NCBI GenBank assembly: GCA_910588365.1
Contig: CAJUQS010000037.1
Span: forward strand, 1-43,187
Length of the DNA: 43,187 bases
Reading direction: 5' to 3'
Source of the DNA: an uncultured Oscillospiraceae bacterium
GTDB taxonomy: Bacteria; Bacillota; Clostridia; Oscillospirales; Oscillospiraceae
Shown: in pieces, positions 5,862 through 12,547 of the stretch
How the letters are laid out: the number at the start of each line of letters is the position of its first letter
Position numbering within the stretch: the stretch's first letter is position 1
Translations under genes and position numbers: made by a program
The notes under the pieces: model-generated
Databases searched by the model: none
What the model was told of the DNA's origin: nothing
The model's input: the letters and a program-made list of their open reading frames with translations, nothing else

Positions 5862-6686
5862 TCAGTGCTCATCTATAGCAGCGGCGCACGACTGCGAACA
5901 CTGGCTGGTACACGTTCCGCTGCAGCCTCCGTCACAGCCGCCGCAGCCCGAACCGCAGCCGCCTCCGCACCCATAGCATCCATCCCCGCATCCGCTTCCG
6001 CAGCCGGAGCAGGCGTCCCAGCAGTTGCCGCCGCAGGCATCCCCGCAGCCGTCACTGCAAGCGTCGCCGCAGCTGGAGCCACAGCTGGAGCAGGTGTTGG
6101 GGCAGCCCGATCCGCATCCTGTACATCCGTCGGCGCACCCGGCCGAGCAGGCCGAGCAGCCGTTGGGACATCCGCTGCCGCAGCCGGTACACCCATTCGC
6201 GCAGCCAGCCGAGCAGGCCGAGCAGCTGCTGGGGCACCCGGAGCCGCAGCCTGTGCAGGTGTTGGGGCACCCGCTCCCGCAGCCCGAACAGCCGGAGGGA
6301 CACCCGGAGCCGCACCCGGTACAGCCCGTGGCGCAGCCGGTGTAGCAGGTCCCCGTGCAGCCGCTCTTGCAGTCGCTTCCGCTGCGGTCCGTCATGGACC
6401 GGGCCGACCAGGCGGTGACCTTGGCCTCCATGTTGGCAAGCTCCGCCTCGCTGAGCACCCGCTTTCCCGTCTTGCCGGGAACGGCATTGCTGTTGATCGC
6501 GCTCAGCGGCACGGACAGCTTGTCCAGGTGCTCCTGCAAAATAACGGTCCCCTTCGCGGGCTGGATCTTGTAGTCATAGGCCGCGCCGCCGTAGGAGGCC
6601 ACGGACCCGGAGCGGTTCCGCCGCAGCACCTCCGCCTTGACCTTGGACTTCAGAGTGGTAAACCGCTCCGCTTTCAATACTGCCAT
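5862..6686 (-). CDS. Cys-rich repeat protein, putative radical SAM substrate
   Basis: This 274-residue protein starts at ATG 6686 with GGAGGTGAAGG upstream; the longer frame to 6788 lies inside the fibre gene and is rejected. Residues 1-105 contain no cysteine and look like a folded or leader domain: basic helix (4-24), then YDYKIQPAKGTVILQEHLDK, then an Ala/Glu helix. Residues 106-267 contain 44 cysteines, with every gap exactly two or three residues, filled mostly by Gly, Ser, Thr, Ala, Asn and Pro. The end is AAAIDEH. No signal peptide is seen. It sits between a tail-fibre gene and the four other cassette genes, the last a radical SAM/SPASM enzyme. A product with many thioether cross-links is the obvious hypothesis; metal binding or disulfides are alternatives. 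Confidence 0.85.
   Translation of the reverse strand: MAVLKAERFTTLKSKVKAEVLRRNRSGSVASYGGAAYDYKIQPAKGTVILQEHLDKLSVPLSAINSNAVPGKTGKRVLSEAELANMEAKVTAWSARSMTDRSGSDCKSGCTGTCYTGCATGCTGCGSGCPSGCSGCGSGCPNTCTGCGSGCPSSCSACSAGCANGCTGCGSGCPNGCSACSAGCADGCTGCGSGCPNTCSSCGSSCGDACSDGCGDACGGNCWDACSGCGSGCGDGCYGCGGGCGSGCGGCDGGCSGTCTSQCSQSCAAAIDEH
5886..6371 (-). repeat. 33-bp coding repeats (11-residue Cys/Gly units)
   Basis: The cysteine domain is built from degenerate 11-residue units of the form C-x2-C-x3-C-x3, for example CTGCGSGCPNT, CTGCGSGCPSS and CTGCGSGCPNG, corresponding to 33-bp DNA repeats. Units alternate between TGCGSGCP and SACSAGCA versions. Toward the C-terminus the pattern loosens to CxxxC steps rich in Asp and Gly. 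Such repeats can expand or contract by recombination. Confidence 0.9.
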
Positions 6687-6703
6687 CGTTCCTTCACCTC
6701 CCC

Positions 6704-7165
6704 TTATGTGGCAGAGACGGGCACGTGTACCCACGCAGACCCGTTGTGATATTTCAGGCCCCCGGTGTTGGCCGTGGTGTCTATCCACAGCAGGCCCGTG
6801 TTGGCGGGGGCCGAGGTCCCGGCGTGGAAAACCCTGCCGGACAGGCTCTCAAAGCTGTGGCCGTGGTTCGCCGGGGCCGCGCCCACGTCCTGCGCCGTGT
6901 GGCTGTGGCCCGATGCCGCCGCTCCCACGTCCTGTGCCGTCAGCGTAATATCCCCTGACAGAGGTTTGCTGTTGATTTTCCTGGTGACGGGTACAGCCCC
7001 GAGCTTCTCCACCGTGATGCCGTGGGGGTTGTTTGCCTCCTTGTGGGTTTTCAGGTCCCTGGCGGCGGTGTCCGCCGCCTCCTTGGCCTGCCGGATTTTT
7101 TCGTTGATTTCTTCCATGGTGCGGCCGCTTGCACCGCCGCCCGCGTTGACTGGTCCAAAGGCCAT
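6704..7165 (-). CDS. Short tail fibre protein
   Basis: The start is ATG 7165 (MAFGPVNAGGG), four bases after the stop of the upstream fibre gene, with GGAGGG upstream. The 153-residue protein has a helical N-terminus (MEEINEKIRQAKEAADTAA) and then the fibre repeat text ITLTAQDVGAAASGHSHTAQ and DVGAAPANHGHS, whose G-H-x-H units bind metal in many phage fibres. The C-terminus (GTSAPANTGLLWIDTTANTG, KYHNGSAWVHV) is a common distal fibre module. It probably forms a trimeric fibre at the baseplate. The Cys-rich gene follows after 17 bases. Confidence 0.8.
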   Translation of the reverse strand: MAFGPVNAGGGASGRTMEEINEKIRQAKEAADTAARDLKTHKEANNPHGITVEKLGAVPVTRKINSKPLSGDITLTAQDVGAAASGHSHTAQDVGAAPANHGHSFESLSGRVFHAGTSAPANTGLLWIDTTANTGGLKYHNGSAWVHVPVSAT

Positions 7166-7169
7166 ACGT

Positions 7170-8117
7170 CTAGCCCTCCTCTCCCGCTTTCCCGCCGGAA
7201 AGCGTCTCGTCCAGCATCTGCGCCACATCCTCCTCGCTGGCCATGTCCACCGAGAGGGTGCCGTCCTCCGTGACGTTGAGGCCGGGGCCCACCTTCACGC
7301 CGCCGATCTGCTCCGGCGTGGCGGGGGTGAGCAGCGCGCCGCCCACCAGGGTGAGGCCGGAGGAGTCCCGCAGAAGCGCCAGGCTGGCGTGGATGTCCTT
7401 TTGGGGAACCCGCTCCGCCCACAGGCGCAGCGTCCCGTCCAGCGTCTGGGCGAAGGGGGCGAGGCCGCAGTCCGAAGCGTCCGCCGTGGACTGGGGCAGG
7501 ACCGTCAGCACGGGAATCATGCTCTCCGTCACATCCAGGGTGATGTCCAGGCGGCAGGGGTATGTACCCGCCCCGTCCGTCGTCCAGCCAGCAGCCGGAA
7601 CGAGGAGGTCCAGCTGGCGGACGGCCATGCGGTTCATAATTGCCGTGAGCTCGTCATAAGTGACCAGGCCGGCGGGCGCGGAGATGAACACGTCGATTTC
7701 ATCGGACAGTACCATGGTCAGCGGGAAGTTCCACACCGCCGCCGGGAAGTCCATGGAGCAGGGCGGCACAGACTGGACGTAGTCGCCCAGGGTGGCGTAC
7801 AGGAAGTCCACGATCTCCCCGGTAGCTGGATGCCTGGCGTAGACGATGAACTCCGAGAGCAGGAAGGTGGGCACATCCGGGTTGTCCCGGTTGCTGTACT
7901 GCACCGTGAGATAGAACCGGTCGTTTTCGTGGCGGCGCTCCCCCACGGAGCCCTCCGCCTCGTAGTGGAGCAGCTGGTGGACGTCTGCCAGGTCGGTATC
8001 CTTTGCCACCCGCCCGCTGCCCACGGCAACCCTCGTGAGATCCAGCGGGGCCTTCAGAGCCATACAGGCGGTAACGACCGCCCGCCCGTTGGTAGTGGGT
8101 TTGAATGCGTAGTCCAA
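7170..8117 (-). CDS. Tail-collar fibre protein (DUF3751-like)
   Basis: The 315-residue protein begins at TTG 8117 with AAGGAGG nine bases upstream. Its N-terminal half (TNGRAVVTACMALKAPLDLT, then VAVGSGRV, HYEAEGSVGERRHENDRFYL, LSEFIVYARHPATGE) matches the phage tail-collar fibre N-terminal domain that attaches fibres to P2-like baseplates. The C-terminal part is variable and ends in ASEEDVAQMLDETLSGGKAG, like the other fibre genes here. It directly follows gpI, the usual P2 order (W, J, I, fibre). Confidence 0.85.
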   Translation of the reverse strand: MDYAFKPTTNGRAVVTACMALKAPLDLTRVAVGSGRVAKDTDLADVHQLLHYEAEGSVGERRHENDRFYLTVQYSNRDNPDVPTFLLSEFIVYARHPATGEIVDFLYATLGDYVQSVPPCSMDFPAAVWNFPLTMVLSDEIDVFISAPAGLVTYDELTAIMNRMAVRQLDLLVPAAGWTTDGAGTYPCRLDITLDVTESMIPVLTVLPQSTADASDCGLAPFAQTLDGTLRLWAERVPQKDIHASLALLRDSSGLTLVGGALLTPATPEQIGGVKVGPGLNVTEDGTLSVDMASEEDVAQMLDETLSGGKAGEEG

Positions 8118-8135
8118 GATTGATTCCTCCTTGTC

Positions 8136-8978
8136 TTATGCCTCCGGGATGGGAAGGACTGTGCGCACGGCGGGTTGTCCGCCGGTGCGGAGCGTCCCGG
8201 TAAACCGGAGCTCGTCCCGCTCCTGTGGTACCGGGAGGCTGGTATGGAGCCCCGCGCCGCCGCCCACCCGGAGCCGGCTGTGGAAGTCGAAGCTGTCCCG
8301 CCCCTCCGGCAGGGGGAGCGTGGCGCACAGCTCTGTCCTGCCGCCCATGCGGACGGTGTTCTGGAAGTCGAAGACGTCCCGCTTCTCCGGTATGGGGATG
8401 CTGGTCACCGCCGAGAGGGTGCCGCCCATGCGGAGTACGGCGGGCTCCTTGGGCCGGGCGGTAAACTGGAACTCCTCCAGGTGGGAGCGCAGGCTCTTGT
8501 AGAACTCCACACGCTCCAGGACCCGCCGGGGCCGCTCCTCGCTCCACTTCTCACCCGTCAGGTCGATATAGAGCTTGAAATGGTAGGGCTTGCCGCCCTC
8601 ATACTCGAACCACTCCTTGACCTCGGTCTTGGGGTAGATGGCCCGGATGGCCGTCTCCACCGCCCGCCGTGTGCCCAGCATCTTGTGTACGCGCCAGCTG
8701 TCCGCCAGGGTCCTCCGCTTCTCCTCCAGGCTGTAGTCCGCCCCCCACCAGTCCACCTTGAAGTCATAGGCCAGGATGTCCAGCAGCTCCTCGTCCAGAC
8801 GGCAGATGTCCGGGTAGATGCGCAGCCGGTCGATCTCCTCCGGCCGGCTGGCCAGCTCCCGTGCCGCCGCGTCCGCCAGGGCGGCGATTGACAGGTCCCC
8901 CCTCAGCGCCATGGGGAGCGCGGCCAGCAGATTTTCCCTTGTCAGGCCGTGGCCTGGGCCCGGATCGCGGCTACTCAT
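8136..8978 (-). CDS. Baseplate/tail protein I (P2 gpI-like)
   Basis: The start is set at ATG 8978, which forms an ATGAGTAG overlap with the gpJ stop and has GGAGGG upstream; a start at 8993 is also possible. The N-terminus LTRENLLAALPMALRGDLSI and the segment ILAYDFKVDWWGADYSLEEKRRTL, AIYPKTEVKEWFEYEG are typical of the P2 tail protein I family, which forms part of the baseplate wedge. The protein (about 280 residues) is longer than P2 gpI (about 176); the C-terminal extension carries beta-rich repeats (LRMGGTLSAVTSIPIPEKRD, VRMGGRTELCATLPLPEGRD, LRVGGGAGLHTSLPVPQERD). Confidence 0.85.
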   Translation of the reverse strand: MSSRDPGPGHGLTRENLLAALPMALRGDLSIAALADAAARELASRPEEIDRLRIYPDICRLDEELLDILAYDFKVDWWGADYSLEEKRRTLADSWRVHKMLGTRRAVETAIRAIYPKTEVKEWFEYEGGKPYHFKLYIDLTGEKWSEERPRRVLERVEFYKSLRSHLEEFQFTARPKEPAVLRMGGTLSAVTSIPIPEKRDVFDFQNTVRMGGRTELCATLPLPEGRDSFDFHSRLRVGGGAGLHTSLPVPQERDELRFTGTLRTGGQPAVRTVLPIPEA

Positions 8979-10152
8979 CCTCGTACCCTCCATTCAGAAG
9001 GCGCACATTCTCCGCCCTGACCCTGGCCAGCTGGGGGACGGCCAGGGCGGCGTCATAGCTCATATCCGCGCTGAGCGCCAGGTTCCCGTCCCGGAGGGAG
9101 GTGAAGACGGGGGAGCGGACGTCCACCCGCTTGATGCCGGTCTGCATGAGCAGGCTGATGAGCTTGGAGGGGTTGACGTCCCGCCCCAGCTTCCCGCTCT
9201 GCCAGGCGATGTACTGGTACACGGCGGCCTGGACCGCCGCCTGGATCTCCGCGCCGCTGCGGGTGCTGCGCTGGGGGATGTAGTAGGTGAGATCGATGTC
9301 ATAGGGGACAATCTCCGCATCCTCCACGAACACCCAGTCCGTGAGGGGCCGCCTCTCATCCGCGCTGCAGGCCGCCAGCACCTTACTCTTGGTCTCCTCC
9401 GTGGCCAGGGTCCCGTCGTCCATGAGGATGTAGAGCTTGACGATGCCGGGCGTCGGAGAGTTGGCCACCACGTCCGCAATCTCCGTGCTCACCTGCATGG
9501 CCCAGTAGATGTACGCGCCCCGGGCCCCCGCGCAGCTGTACGCGTCCATGGAGGCCCGCATGAGCTGGTAGTACTCCTCGTCCGTCGGAACGTCGGAGCC
9601 CCCGTCCGATTCCTTGACGTTGGCGCACTGCGAGTAATACTCGTAAACGTCAACCAGGGTGTCAATCTGCCCCGGGGCGTATCCATTGCCGGCGGTGCCG
9701 GGTGTCTGGCACTGGACCAGGGCCTCCGTGAAGCTCTCCCCGGCGGGGATATAGTGGTCCTCCGTGGTCTCCCAGAACAGCGTCCGGCCCTTGTCCGTCA
9801 CCCGCGTTCCCGCGGGGATGAGGATGGCCTTGGGCTGCGTCTGCGAGATGTGAAAGCCCATGGTGCACACCGCCGGCTTCGCCTGGGGCCGTTCCTGAAT
9901 AAAGGTGAGCTCCGCCAGGGCGTCCAGGTTCTTCCCCTCGGCGCGGCTGGGGATATTCTGGTTGCCGGTGTAGTTGTTGAGGACCCGCTCCTGGACCAGG
10001 ACGTCCGACACCCACTTGATGAGCAGCCATTCCGGGCTGGAGGGCCGGACCGTGGTTTTCAGGAGCCCTTCAAAAACAGCTGTCACCAGGGCCTCCGTGG
10101 CGTTCGTATCCGTTGAAATAAACTGATAAAAGGGATTTCTGCTACTCGTCAT
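8971..10152 (-). CDS. Baseplate assembly protein J (P2 gpJ-like)
   Basis: The start is ATG 10152 (MTSSRNPFYQFISTDTNATE), overlapping the end of the gpW gene by 11 bases; the longer frame to 10251 is inside that gene. The 393-residue protein has family features of baseplate J: VLNNYTGNQNIPSRAEGKNL, FHISQTQPKAILIPAGTRVT, then GTAGNGYAPGQIDTLVDV, and late in the protein GAEIQAAVQAAVYQYIAWQS. It forms the wedge between hub and fibres. Its position between W and I matches P2 gene order. Confidence 0.92.
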   Translation of the reverse strand: MTSSRNPFYQFISTDTNATEALVTAVFEGLLKTTVRPSSPEWLLIKWVSDVLVQERVLNNYTGNQNIPSRAEGKNLDALAELTFIQERPQAKPAVCTMGFHISQTQPKAILIPAGTRVTDKGRTLFWETTEDHYIPAGESFTEALVQCQTPGTAGNGYAPGQIDTLVDVYEYYSQCANVKESDGGSDVPTDEEYYQLMRASMDAYSCAGARGAYIYWAMQVSTEIADVVANSPTPGIVKLYILMDDGTLATEETKSKVLAACSADERRPLTDWVFVEDAEIVPYDIDLTYYIPQRSTRSGAEIQAAVQAAVYQYIAWQSGKLGRDVNPSKLISLLMQTGIKRVDVRSPVFTSLRDGNLALSADMSYDAALAVPQLARVRAENVRLLNGGYEDE

Positions 10153-10462
10153 AGATCTCCACCTCCACTGTCGGGACCGAGCGGCCCGGCTGCAGGACAT
10201 CCTCCTCAAATGTGACGCCAACGAAGCGGGCCCGGGGCTCCCAGCGCTCAATGGCCTCCCGGATCTCCACCCGCAGCATCATTTTGGCAGCAGGCGTGGG
10301 CTTATCCAGGAATTCGTGGGAGAGCCCGAAGGCGCGGCAGAGGGGGACCGTGCCCTTCCTCGTGGTCAGAATGATGGCGATATTCTGCAGCACGGAGGTG
10401 ACCGTGTCCGGTTCGCTGATCCGAAGCGCGGTCAGATCCGCCGCCTTCACCAGAAAATTCAT
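10142..10462 (-). CDS. Baseplate wedge protein W / gp25-like
   Basis: The 106-residue protein matches the GPW/gp25 family in size and text: TSVLQNIAIILTTRKGTVPL, FGLSHEFLDKPTP, then IREAIERWEPRARFVGVTFE. The gp25 group initiates sheath assembly at the baseplate and carries an EPR-type core motif, here seen as WEPRAR. It overlaps gpJ by 11 bases. Confidence 0.9.
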   Translation of the reverse strand: MNFLVKAADLTALRISEPDTVTSVLQNIAIILTTRKGTVPLCRAFGLSHEFLDKPTPAAKMMLRVEIREAIERWEPRARFVGVTFEEDVLQPGRSVPTVEVEIYDE

Positions 10463-10472
10463 TGCTTCCTCC

Positions 10473-10895
10473 CTAGAAGTACGCGCTGAGGCACTCCAGC
10501 AGGCTGACGGATACCGTGCACCAGAAGACGTCTCCGTGGACGTCGGTGTGTTCGACCTTGGTCTTCAGGCTGGTGATGTTCCAGCGGTACTTGCCATAGC
10601 CGTGTTCCCCCAGCAGCAGCTGCAGGGCCGTACCCTGCCGCTTGAACGTCCAGAGCTTCACTAGCTCCTCCATCGGCTCCACGCCCAGGTCCGCGGCCAG
10701 GGTGATGTCAAAGCTGATTTTGTCCGGGTCCAGGCCGGTGAACTCCGTGAGGGCGTGGTTCATATGCCGCTGATGGACGGCGTACCGGGCGGAGCCGGAC
10801 CAGACCATGTTCCTGACGGTTTCCACGGTCTCATCGGATACCTCGAAAATGACCCCCGTGTTCGCCGCCTCGCCCAGATATCCAATTACCGCCAA
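10473..10895 (-). CDS. Tail completion protein, gpU-like
   Basis: The 140-residue protein resembles the P2 gpU family: GVIFEVSDETVETVRNM, then a hydrophilic stretch, LDPDKISFDITLAADLGVEP and LVKLWTFKRQGTALQLLLGE, ending in beta strands (VHGDVFWCTVSVSLLE). P2 gpU acts in tail completion, and in P2 the gene lies next to X and D. Here it lies between gpV and gpW. The start ATG 10895 overlaps the gpV gene end by ten bases. Confidence 0.7.
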   Translation of the reverse strand: MAVIGYLGEAANTGVIFEVSDETVETVRNMVWSGSARYAVHQRHMNHALTEFTGLDPDKISFDITLAADLGVEPMEELVKLWTFKRQGTALQLLLGEHGYGKYRWNITSLKTKVEHTDVHGDVFWCTVSVSLLECLSAYF

Positions 10896-11266
10896 CGCTT
10901 GATTCCCCCAATCACAAAGCCGTCCGCGTTGAATACCGGGAGATAGACCGTCAGCACCTCGTCCCCCACTTTGGGCATATAGGGCTTTCGGATGATTTTG
11001 TGCTTATGGGGTACATACCTGGTCTCACCGGTCTGGGGCACCCTGTCCTCCGTCTCGAACTCCGTCCACTGGGGATCGTCGTACTCATGGTCCGGCGTGA
11101 CGTCCTGGCTGATGATCACCGGCAGCCAGCCGGAGGACATTTGATCGTCCTCAAACCAGACCCGTACCCGCCGCTCCTCCATCCGCCGGTGTGTCACGGT
11201 CCCGACGCGGACCAGGCCGCCCAGGGCCTCGCTGAACAGGTTTTCCCGCTTTTCCTCGCTTGTCAT
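10886..11266 (-). CDS. Baseplate spike protein V-like (short)
   Basis: The 126-residue protein has the OB-fold text of phage baseplate assembly protein V: GLVRVGTVTHRRMEERRVRV, DDQMSSGWLPVIISQDVT and MPKVGDEVLTVYLP. P2 gpV is about 210 residues with a C-terminal beta-helical spike; here that spike is missing or replaced, so the membrane-piercing tip may be supplied by another protein. It lies between gpD and the gpU-like gene. Confidence 0.75.
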   Translation of the reverse strand: MTSEEKRENLFSEALGGLVRVGTVTHRRMEERRVRVWFEDDQMSSGWLPVIISQDVTPDHEYDDPQWTEFETEDRVPQTGETRYVPHKHKIIRKPYMPKVGDEVLTVYLPVFNADGFVIGGIKRWR

Positions 11267-11285
11267 GGAAGTTTCTCCTTACGCT

Positions 11286-12341
11286 CTAATATCCACCCAG
11301 GCACCGGCGCGCGGTAATCTTCGTGGTATACCCGTTGGCGTCGACCGTATGGACGGCCTGCTTGACGATGTACTTGCCGTCCCAGCCGCCCCAGCCCTCC
11401 AGCTGCACGGTGACGCTGGCCACCAGGGCCGGATTGCCGGGAAAGGTGAAGGAGGCGAAGCGGGTGAGCTTGTTGTGCAGCCGGAGCCGCTTCTCCGCCA
11501 GGGCCGTTGCCTCGGCCTCGTCCGCCACCTTCGCGGAGATCTCCAGGCACTGCCCGGTCTCCTCCTCGCTGGCGGAGAAGGTCCCCTCGATGCACCTGCC
11601 GCTGCCCGGGTCCACATAGCTCACCCGGCAGGAGCCGTACTGGTGCTCCGCGGCGCCGGTGCTCAGGGACGCCCTGATATACAGCCCCTTCTCCTTCCGC
11701 GTCCCCTTCCGAATGGTGAGGACCGGGGCCTGGGCCTCGTATTTGGCCTGGTCGAACAGCACAAGCTGCCCGTCCGACGCCTTGAGGGAGATCCCGGCGT
11801 CCTTGCACAGCTTGGCCAGAAAGGCGCTGTCGCTGGTCTTGCGCTGCTCCACCCGCTCATAAAACGGATCGATGGCCGATTCAAACAGACAGTCCAGGCC
11901 GTTGGCAGCGGCGATCTCATTCGCAATGCCGGAGAGCTTGTAGCTCTCCCACGCCTTGGACTTCTTTGTCTGCCGGATGGGGGCGCTGAAGGGGAGGCTG
12001 GTCCCCTTGAGCACGACGGCGGAGGGCGGGGTGTCATATTTCACGCCGTCCAGCTCAAAGTTGCCTGTGGGCAGGGTGGCGTCACTGCCCCAGCCGATCT
12101 GGGTGATGGCGGCGCTGAATTTCAGCTTTGCCCCGGCCGCCGCCTCAATGGCCCGGTCCAGCCAGCCCCGCAGCCACTCGCCCTCCCGGTCCTGGACCTT
12201 GAGCTGCAGATCGTCCGCCTCCCCCTCCTCGTTATCCGTGTAGGTGAGGGAGAGGAGGTAGGGCTTGATGGACTCGGTGATATCCGCGCCGTCAAAGATG
12301 ATCTCTGCCGCTGTGCGGCGGGCCTTGTTGTCTTTTTTCAT
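11286..12341 (-). CDS. Late control/tail hub protein D (P2 gpD-like)
   Basis: The 351-residue protein has the phage late control gene D pattern: ITESIKPYLLSLTYTDNEEG at the N-terminus, DLQLKVQDREGEWLRG, the LARKTSD-like stretch QRKTSDSAFLAKLCKDAGIS, and the C-terminal GWGGWDGKYIVKQAVHTVDA. gpD forms the trimeric hub below the tube and links to the spike. The start ATG 12341 overlaps the gpX stop by four bases. Confidence 0.9.
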   Translation of the reverse strand: MKKDNKARRTAAEIIFDGADITESIKPYLLSLTYTDNEEGEADDLQLKVQDREGEWLRGWLDRAIEAAAGAKLKFSAAITQIGWGSDATLPTGNFELDGVKYDTPPSAVVLKGTSLPFSAPIRQTKKSKAWESYKLSGIANEIAAANGLDCLFESAIDPFYERVEQRKTSDSAFLAKLCKDAGISLKASDGQLVLFDQAKYEAQAPVLTIRKGTRKEKGLYIRASLSTGAAEHQYGSCRVSYVDPGSGRCIEGTFSASEEETGQCLEISAKVADEAEATALAEKRLRLHNKLTRFASFTFPGNPALVASVTVQLEGWGGWDGKYIVKQAVHTVDANGYTTKITARRCLGGY

Positions 12342-12547
12342 TTCCTGTTCCTTTTCCAGGGCGGCAGCGTGTTCAGAATGTTCTTCTCCGGCTCGGGGAG
12401 CGCCAGAACGATTCCGGTGGGGAAGGTATAGAACATCCGGTACTGCCGGTTGAGGTTCATCAGGCGGTCCGTGTACGCTTCATCGCCCAGCTGGGTATAC
12501 GCGATGGAATCCCACATGTCCCCCTGAACCGTTGTGTAAGTCCTCAT
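12338..12547 (-). CDS. Tail protein X (P2 gpX-like, LysM-type)
   Basis: The start is ATG 12547, sharing its A with the tape-measure stop (TGATG). The 69-residue protein begins YTTVQGDMWDSIAYTQLGDE and has YRMFYTFPTGIVLALPEPE, the small LysM-like fold of P2 gpX. In P2-like phages it caps the hub and lies beside gpD, as here. Confidence 0.9.
   Translation of the reverse strand: MRTYTTVQGDMWDSIAYTQLGDEAYTDRLMNLNRQYRMFYTFPTGIVLALPEPEKNILNTLPPWKRNRK

Noticed and set aside
5849..5872. Start of the nucleotidyltransferase-like protein at ATG 5872
   Set aside because: It overlaps the Cys-rich gene and has no good ribosome site; ATG 5848 has GAGGGGGG. Not excluded.
5886..6371. Regular repeats that could suggest a CRISPR array
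   Set aside because: Repeats are 33-bp coding units of a Cys/Gly domain in one open frame, with no unique spacers.
991..7165. Diversity-generating retroelement near the fibre genes
   Set aside because: No reverse transcriptase and no template/variable repeat pair are seen; the only repeats are the Cys units.
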